This document shows positions 58,400-64,000 of a stretch of DNA of 64,000 nt, in pieces. The notes beneath the pieces were generated by a model. It did no database searches and was not told the DNA's origin. It worked only from the letters and a program-made list of their open reading frames with translations. Every line of letters starts with the position of its first letter. Within the stretch, counting starts at the first letter, position 1. The position numbers and the translations under genes are program-made. The DNA lies in assembly GCA_009617715.1 (NCBI GenBank), contig VTFK01000274.1, forward strand, positions 558,001 to 622,000, read 5' to 3'. This DNA comes from Plectrocnemia conspersa. Lineage: Eukaryota > Arthropoda > Insecta > Trichoptera > Polycentropodidae.

Positions 58400-60835
58400 A
58401 AAATTGGAATCTTTGTTTTAATCTGATAAATATCTTATTAGACTTTCTAGTTCTTAGTATTGTTTGAATAGGTCGCTGAAACGTTATTACATGAGACAAT
58501 TTATATTACATATGTTTCATGACTCTTAACGGAAACTGTACAAATTAATTATAACGCAACGATTATGTTTGATCCTGACAACTTTTTATATTTAATTATG
58601 CATTTTACATACTTTACGTTGATTTTCAAACGGGTGTGATACTATTATTCTTTTTTGTTAATGCCTTTTTTTGTCATTGCATTTTTGGGTGTTTTTTTCG
58701 GGTAATGGTTCCATTATCTGAAACAGTTTCCCCAAATAAATTATATATAAATAATAACTTAGAAGCTTAATTATTGTGTTTAAATAAATTGGACTGCAGT
58801 GGATTCAATAAAAAAATATTTTTATCAGGTATATGTAAGTTAAGTCAGAAGCGAAGTGCTAGATACTTTATTTTAATCTTCCATTATAACCTGAAAAAAG
58901 TTTTGATTTTGTGTAAATCTTAGAGTTGTGTTAATTTTATGACATTTTAACGATTTCTTACAATTAAGTTCCGACGCTTCCATTGAGATTATATCGATAA
59001 TTTAGTATTAAAAAATGGCCTAGGAATTTTGTGAAAATTTGCAAAGGAATTAAACATTTAGTTGAATATTTAATGAGATTTTTGAATAGCAAAACTGTCA
59101 TAATGGATATGTTTAAATGACCCCATATTAATATGTCATCAATTAATTACTATTTTAATTGAAAATGATGTCTAAAATTAATTGATAAATATCGTGACGC
59201 ATTTGGATGCGCAGCAAAAATCAATCAGTGTTACATTCAGCATATATTGAGTGGGCTCGCGAATTTTCAAACTATTGCTTAAACAAGTTACTATAAATTT
59301 CCGCGTATTTCGCTCAATATAGACCACATAAAACAATGCAAATGTAATGAAAGGTTTCAACAAAGCCGTTGCGATGACGATATATGCAATTCAGCTTTTA
59401 ACAGTTTCAGCTGTTATTTGATTAATCTAAAATTTCAGCGTAATGGCGCTTGTTTAAACAAGTATAAGCATAATTTTATTAATACAATTATTTTATTCAA
59501 ACAAAAGCAGTATTATAAATTACTTCCCTCCGGTAAGTTGAAAAAAAAATACAATAGCCTCGCTAAGAAAGTTCCAAACTAATAAGTTTAAATGTCAACT
59601 TTATTGCGACCGATCCTTGTCCTGAAATTTTCTTATTCGATGTTATCCAATTCGAGAAAAAGTTTTCTCTCCGTCCACGCCGACGAACAGGCCATAAATA
59701 TATTTAATAGTCCCGTTTCTTTAGTGACTTACTAAAACTCGTACATACTAAGTAATTGATTAAACCGATTGTTTATGCATTTTAAAAGCATTCATTTATT
59801 ACGACTGATGCTTGTATTTGCATATGAAAAATGAGTGTCGTACAATGTTACAAGAAAATAAATCGACTAAGATTCGCGCAAGTGCTATTAGTAATGTTGG
59901 GAACAAAGTTATGCGTGGAATAATTTATTATGAAGTCCCGAGACCCAACTAAAGTTTCTTGATGAAACAGGTATATATTGCTTACATTTATCATAAGCAT
60001 TAAATTAATGTTGTTATAAACACTGATAATTTAATTTAAAATTTTACATTATATTTTTATATCGCATTTTGTGCGATAAGCTATTTAATGAAAAATGTTA
60101 TTATGCCTCATAAATACAATATATATTATATATAAATAATTCTTACGTATGATTTCGATCATATAGAATTTCAGATTAGTCGGTAGGCGAGAAAATCGTG
60201 AATGTAATGGTTATATAATATTGCGTTTTGCGGACCGTTAACGAGATCCTTATTGTAATTTTTTTGTAAGGGTCGAGAAATATAATAATTTCGTTTTAAT
60301 ATTCAACGCTAGGGATTCGTACATTTCCGACTCGAATAGTGAGAAGTCGTAAAAGTTTACCATCGTTAAATTTTATTACCTTATTATTAGGTTTATTTTA
60401 TGTGAAGCTTAAATTTGGAGATGTATATATTTTAGATTGATCTGAAAATTTAGGATTCATTTACCATTTACGCGAGAGTTTCTTATGCATATACTTTAAA
60501 AATAAATTATTTATCATGCATAAAACATATTGTTTAATATATTAAAATGATCGTTTTTTAGTATATTTTTTTAGTGAAATCTTAACCCACAATCTTAATT
60601 AAAGGTTATTTTACCAATCTGTTATATGTGGAATTAATATTAATGATTCTATCGTTATCGATAACTTCAAGCAAAGTTAACGATTACGTCAACTATTTCT
60701 TTGAAGTTTTATTCGAAGCGATAAAAATACACAAGCAAAACAATCAGCTATACAATCAACCGTAAAGCGCTTATTCTCAATGGGTTGACCGAGTACAATC
60801 GATGCAATGTCTAATGAGCCATTCAGCCATAAGTC
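58400..60835. other. No recognised gene
   Basis: AT-rich throughout, with mildly CG-richer patches at 59600-59700 and 60170-60370. Short frames have no motif. Confidence 0.35.
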
Positions 60836-60840
60836 CTTAC

Positions 60841-60912
60841 AGTTCTCGCGCTCGCAATACGTCGCATAATAGAACTTGTATAGACGAAAACAGGAACGAG
60901 AAACAAACAAGA
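60841..60912 (-). CDS. Possible 72-nt internal exon
   Basis: On the minus strand CTCAATTTTACAG precedes a 72-base segment that ends at the donor ACT/GTAAGG. All three frames are open. One reads SCLFLVPVFVYTSSIMRRIASART when joined, a hydrophobic run followed by basic residues as at a membrane boundary. Another reads LFVSRSCFRLYKFYYATYCE and stays open past the donor to 60689. The segment is less AT-rich than its surroundings. Product unknown; chance cannot be excluded. Confidence 0.3.
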
Positions 60913-60914
60913 CT

Positions 60915-61435
60915 GTAAAATTGAGTTTACAGCCGCTGAAGCGATACTACAATATTATCGCATTGTGCTAGATTCTCCAAGCGATATACGAGACAAGATT
61001 ATCGCATTTTTTTATAGTGTTTTACATAAAATTATAATATAAAATTATAGCTACTCTAAAGAATGCAACAAAAAGAAGGAAAAACGTGTACTATAATGCT
61101 TATCGCGAATGTTAATTATGCTTCTAAAAACTTAATAAATCATATTTTTTTGAGAAATCTTAATTGTGGGGTTGTTGGCAGCAACAGAGCCTTAAACCCA
61201 AATTTAATACAGCACACATTTATTTAACGTTAATTGATGGGGTTTTGTATAAGTTATGTACACGTTAACCTTACTGAATGGTTCATAGCACACAATAATA
61301 ATTTTCTTAAGCCTTAATATTGATTTTGTTGTAGAACATACCAGTTTATAGCATTTTTGTGATCTAGTTTGATAGTATATATTGTTTGGGATAATAAAAA
61401 TACAATTTCTATTTATATTTTGTTAAACATATATG
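60915..61435. other. AT-rich stretch, no gene seen
   Basis: No frame, repeat or transposon end recognised. Confidence 0.4.
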
Positions 61436-61439
61436 TACA

Positions 61440-61490
61440 CAGGCCTGCTGAGAGAGGGGGGGGGGGAAATTCCCGGGGCCCGACTCTGAG
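61440..61490 (+). mobile_element. hAT-like terminus fragment
   Basis: CAGGCCTGCTGAGAGAGGGG leads through a G run to AAATTCCCGGGGCCCGACTC. It resembles the CAGGGCCGCCGAGAG end at 46003. No partner end or duplication found. Confidence 0.4.
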
Positions 61491-61845
61491 GAAAAAAATC
61501 ATATTAAGAATATATTTATAAAAAAGTAAAAATCGACCTCAAATAGTGAATCTGAACTGAAATACAGTTGTTTGAGATGTATGTACTGATGTATTTCATG
61601 TATAATTTTCTTCAGCCCTTTTTATATATACTATAAATAAAAGGAGCGGAACATTGCCTTCAAAAGCAACCACTTTCTAGGTAGTATTTTCACAATACAC
61701 ATTATTATTCGAAGTGACAGATTGTAGTTTTTTGACGTGGCTCCGTTTGTGTTGAAATTTGTTTGGTATTATTGCTTTTTAAACGTTTAAAAAATATTAG
61801 ACATGAGTGGAAATATTCAACGAATGTAAATTAGTAGCAGTAAAT

Positions 61846-61884
61846 TTAGGTATTCGATCTGAATTTTTGAGATCGAATACCTAA
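61846..61884. repeat. Perfect 15-bp hairpin
   Basis: TTAGGTATTCGATCT and AGATCGAATACCTAA pair exactly around the 9-base loop GAATTTTTG. No flanking transposon signature was recognised. Confidence 0.9.
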
Positions 61885-62079
61885 GGAAGAAGCAAAGAAA
61901 TAACGAAAAAATTAACAACAGCACCAGCTGAACTATATAAATTAAACGTTTTTATCGGTAATTTGACAACTCGGTTTAATGCAGAAAAATAAATAAATAA
62001 TACATTCAATTTTATGTGATTATTTATAAAAAAAAACAGTCGAAAATATTTTAAAAAATATGTTATTTCATATCGAAAT

Positions 62080-62380
62080 ACATTTTCACTAGTAAATATA
62101 TATTTATCTGGCAAGTTCTAGGAAAATTATATGATTTCAACTTTTCTATATATAGTAATATACATATTTATATACTTAATCTTACAGTGAATATGTATTT
62201 TTTGGTAAAGTTATATTTTCACTAGTGAAGTCCAAATACATTTTCACCAGTAGATATGTATTTCTACTAGCGAAAATATAATTTAACTGATAGGCGCTAA
62301 TGTGCTGCTCTGAAATGTCTATGAAGCTCAATTTGACAGTTGCTGTTCAAACCCAAACCTAACCTAATAAAAGTGCTAAA
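62080..62380 (-). repeat. ACTAGTGAAAATG word cluster and repeat R3, copy 2
   Basis: CATTTTCACTAGTAAATATA, ATTTTCACTAGTGAAGTC, CATTTTCACCAGTAGATATG and TTTCTACTAGCGAAAATATA follow each other within 190 bp, in both orientations. From 62268 the sequence is the R3 block shared, on the plus strand, with 27233-27356. The words also bracket the hairpin at 28.85 kb. Confidence 0.6.
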
Positions 62381-62572
62381 ACTAATTATAGTTTTAGAAC
62401 TTTCATTAGGTCAAGTCCAAAATACTATCAAAATCAACTCATCTCTCAAAGAAAAATAAGCGGAAGAATAAGTACAGACAGACATCGCATCTCACATATT
62501 GCTCCGCAGTTTGTCTGCATTTCGATATTACACTATATTTTAAAAATATGTTTGCTATTCTTACAAATATTA

Positions 62573-62846
62573 TTACTATGGACTTTTAATATAAGAGAGC
62601 TGATCAAAGTATATTCAAACCGAATTTTGGTCAATAGGAGAGCGCAAAAACAATTTTCACTTCTCAGAAGGCAAAAATTCACGTCAAAAGCAATAAAATC
62701 GTGTCGGCGCCGTCGCAGTGCGACGGCGACGGCACGGTTTTATTGCTTTTGACGTGAATTTTTGTCTTCTGAGAAGGGATAATTGTTTTTTGCGCTATTC
62801 TATTGGGCAAAGCTCGGTTTAGATGTGCTTTATTCGATTCTCACTC
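62573..62846. mobile_element. Palindromic MITE family P, full copy 5
   Basis: The left arm starts TTACTATGGACTTTTAATAT and continues CTGATCAAAGTATATTCAAA, TTTTGGTCAATAGGAGAGCG and TTCACGTCAAAAGCAATAAA. The right arm mirrors this, ending ATTCGATTCTCACTCG. The centre, CGGCGCCGTCGCAGTGCGAC followed by GGCGACGGCACG, is very CpG-rich and nearly self-complementary, so the whole element can fold into one long hairpin. Confidence 0.88.
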
Positions 62847-62849
62847 GTA

Positions 62850-63156
62850 ATATTGCTACAAAAAGTCTTAATATAAATGCAATTGTTTGCAAATTATTGT
62901 TAACTTTATTATTGCGTAATTTAAATTAACACAAACGAAGTGTAATGACGAATTATTAAAAATAATATTGTTCTACAATAATAAAGTCATAACATGATAA
63001 TAAAGTGTAGTATACATTTTATTACCACTGTTACAGTTTCAATTAAAATAATAATGTGGTCGTGTTATGACAGCAATAAAATTTAATTATGGCAAAATGG
63101 CCAATTTAAATTGGGCTAGGTTAACTCGTGTGTACTATTATAACATTAGGTCAAGT
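62850..63156. other. AT-rich stretch, no gene seen
   Basis: Simple A/T-rich DNA between MITE copy 5 and the hAT-like end at 63157. Confidence 0.4.
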
Positions 63157-63230
63157 CAGGGGTCGGCAAACTTATATTGTGAAGGGCTTGATTTAAAATA
63201 TTCCCGAGGATCATAAAAACGTATTTTTTT
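63157..63230 (+). mobile_element. hAT (Charlie-like) left terminus
   Basis: CAGGGGTCGGCAAACTTATA, then GAAGGGCTTGATTTAAAATA and GGATCATAAAAACG, is the pattern of a Charlie-type hAT end. The matching inverted end was not found before the window closes. Confidence 0.5.
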
Positions 63231-63904
63231 AAATTTTAAACGCAGTCTAAGATTCACATATGGGAACCGTTTGTAGTTTTAATTTAAATTCGTTAAGAAA
63301 TTAGGCTAATTTGTAATCAAGCCATTTAGTATTATATAATAAGAGCTGAGAAATATTTCAATCGTTCTTCTGAGTTTAAAAATCTTGATAAAACTTAAAT
63401 GCTGTCTGATAGAGCAAGTTATGATATTCGGCCTTCATGTTTAAAAAAAACATAATCACGAAACTGACGACGGTTAAGATAACGAGAGCGAATAAAATTC
63501 ACCACTGACATTACTGGTTCAATAACACATGATATATTGTGACGTTTCCCACAACGTACCTGCTAGTGAATAATACAACAAATAATCAGAATATTTTATC
63601 CAACTAAACCGCGTATATTTTTACCACTATCAGATGTGACACATTTTAGTCGAATTCACTTAAAAATGTAATTTGTTAACTTTAAATATTCTCGTTTTTA
63701 GTTATTCTATGCAGATTATCCTTGGAAGCTAATTATTTAGTTACTTCAAACTTAGTATTGACTACTCGAATAAACAATGTAGTGCAAACCAGTAACTCAT
63801 TTAATAACTAACTGCAGAAGTCTTTACTATTACTATTTTTACCTAACACTTTAATTACTCAAAATATTTGCTATTTCAAAATGCACTTTTTATAATATGA
63901 CATA
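63231..63904. other. AT-rich stretch, no gene seen
   Basis: No transposase motif in any frame. It may be the interior of a non-autonomous hAT if the two ends around it are related. Confidence 0.35.
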
Positions 63905-63969
63905 GGACACTTTGGAAAACCCTGCATTCCGCAAGGGCGCTGAGAGTCAAAAAAGCATAGAAACCACTG
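63905..63969 (-). mobile_element. hAT terminus of CAGTGGTT type
   Basis: Inverted, the segment reads CAGTGGTTTCTATGCTTTTT followed by TGACTCTCAGCGCCCTTGCG, the familiar pattern of a hAT end. The sequences outside the two hAT-like ends (GGTCAAGT at 63149-63156 and GGTAAGGC at 63970-63977) do not match, so I do not join it to the end at 63157. Confidence 0.5.
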
Positions 63970-64000
63970 GGTAAGGCAAAAAAAAAACATTTTGCTTACT

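Noticed and set aside
63157..63969. One hAT element from CAGGGGTC to CAGTGGTT
   Set aside because: The two ends differ after the first few bases, and the outside 8-mers (GGTCAAGT, GGTAAGGC) do not match, so they were listed separately.

Overview
The window looks like nuclear DNA of an insect or other arthropod. It is strongly AT-rich, carries TA/CATA microsatellites, and holds relics of arthropod transposon families: Tc1, mariner, pogo/Tigger, hAT, jockey/CR1-like LINEs and a tRNA-derived SINE. Nothing bacterial is visible: there are no operons, no ribosome binding sites and no long ORFs. The species cannot be named from the sequence alone. No complete host gene is present, so the window is probably intergenic or part of very long introns.

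Layout. 0-9 kb: a Tigger C-terminal relic (540-822, -), a jockey-like reverse transcriptase (RT) fragment (1490-1945, -), a copy of an unclassified dispersed repeat (3285-3900), copy 1 of a roughly 580-bp repeat with CTCGAGAAAT ends (4557-5150), and a decayed LINE (7690-8715, -). 10-20.5 kb: a possible 40-nt exon (10634-10673), two short perfect hairpins, two more copies of the dispersed repeat, a complete hAT insertion with intact 8-bp target duplications (14688-16749), a mariner relic (17180-17560, -), a 64-bp tandem duplication and a Tc1 relic with one end preserved (19844-20490, -). 22-36 kb: a second copy of the LINE (22255-22760, +), a possible TATA promoter or LTR near 26.3 kb, a roughly 880-bp repeat repeated at 57.6 kb, a precursor-like hairpin at 28.85 kb, a quasi-periodic GCGC/ACAAAAG array at 30.8 kb, a CpG-rich possible first exon (32081-32210), an inverted repeat pair 2.8 kb apart, a 515-bp MITE-like unit and a second mariner relic. 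36-49 kb: palindromic MITE copies, a SINE, a possible terminal coding exon (44264-44469, -), a 258-bp hAT MITE with perfect 8-bp target duplications, and a 1.76-kb Tigger element with matching ends. 50-64 kb: a 164-bp hAT MITE containing a perfect 17-bp hairpin, a ZBED5/SCAND3-type hAT relic (55998-56640, -), second copies of the two longer repeats, two full palindromic MITEs, a possible minus-strand exon (60841-60912) and two hAT-like termini near the right edge.

The transposase and RT genes found here are all broken, so they can be read as fossils. The Tigger copy lost its DNA-binding half, and a 4-nt deletion falls on its third catalytic aspartate. One LINE copy has lost the segment that holds the YADD motif, and the other carries YAND. 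The best leads for real biology are the Tigger PIP-box motif with its subterminal repeats, the GCGC/ACAAAAG array, the 24-bp hairpin at 28.85 kb and the splice-flanked open segments.
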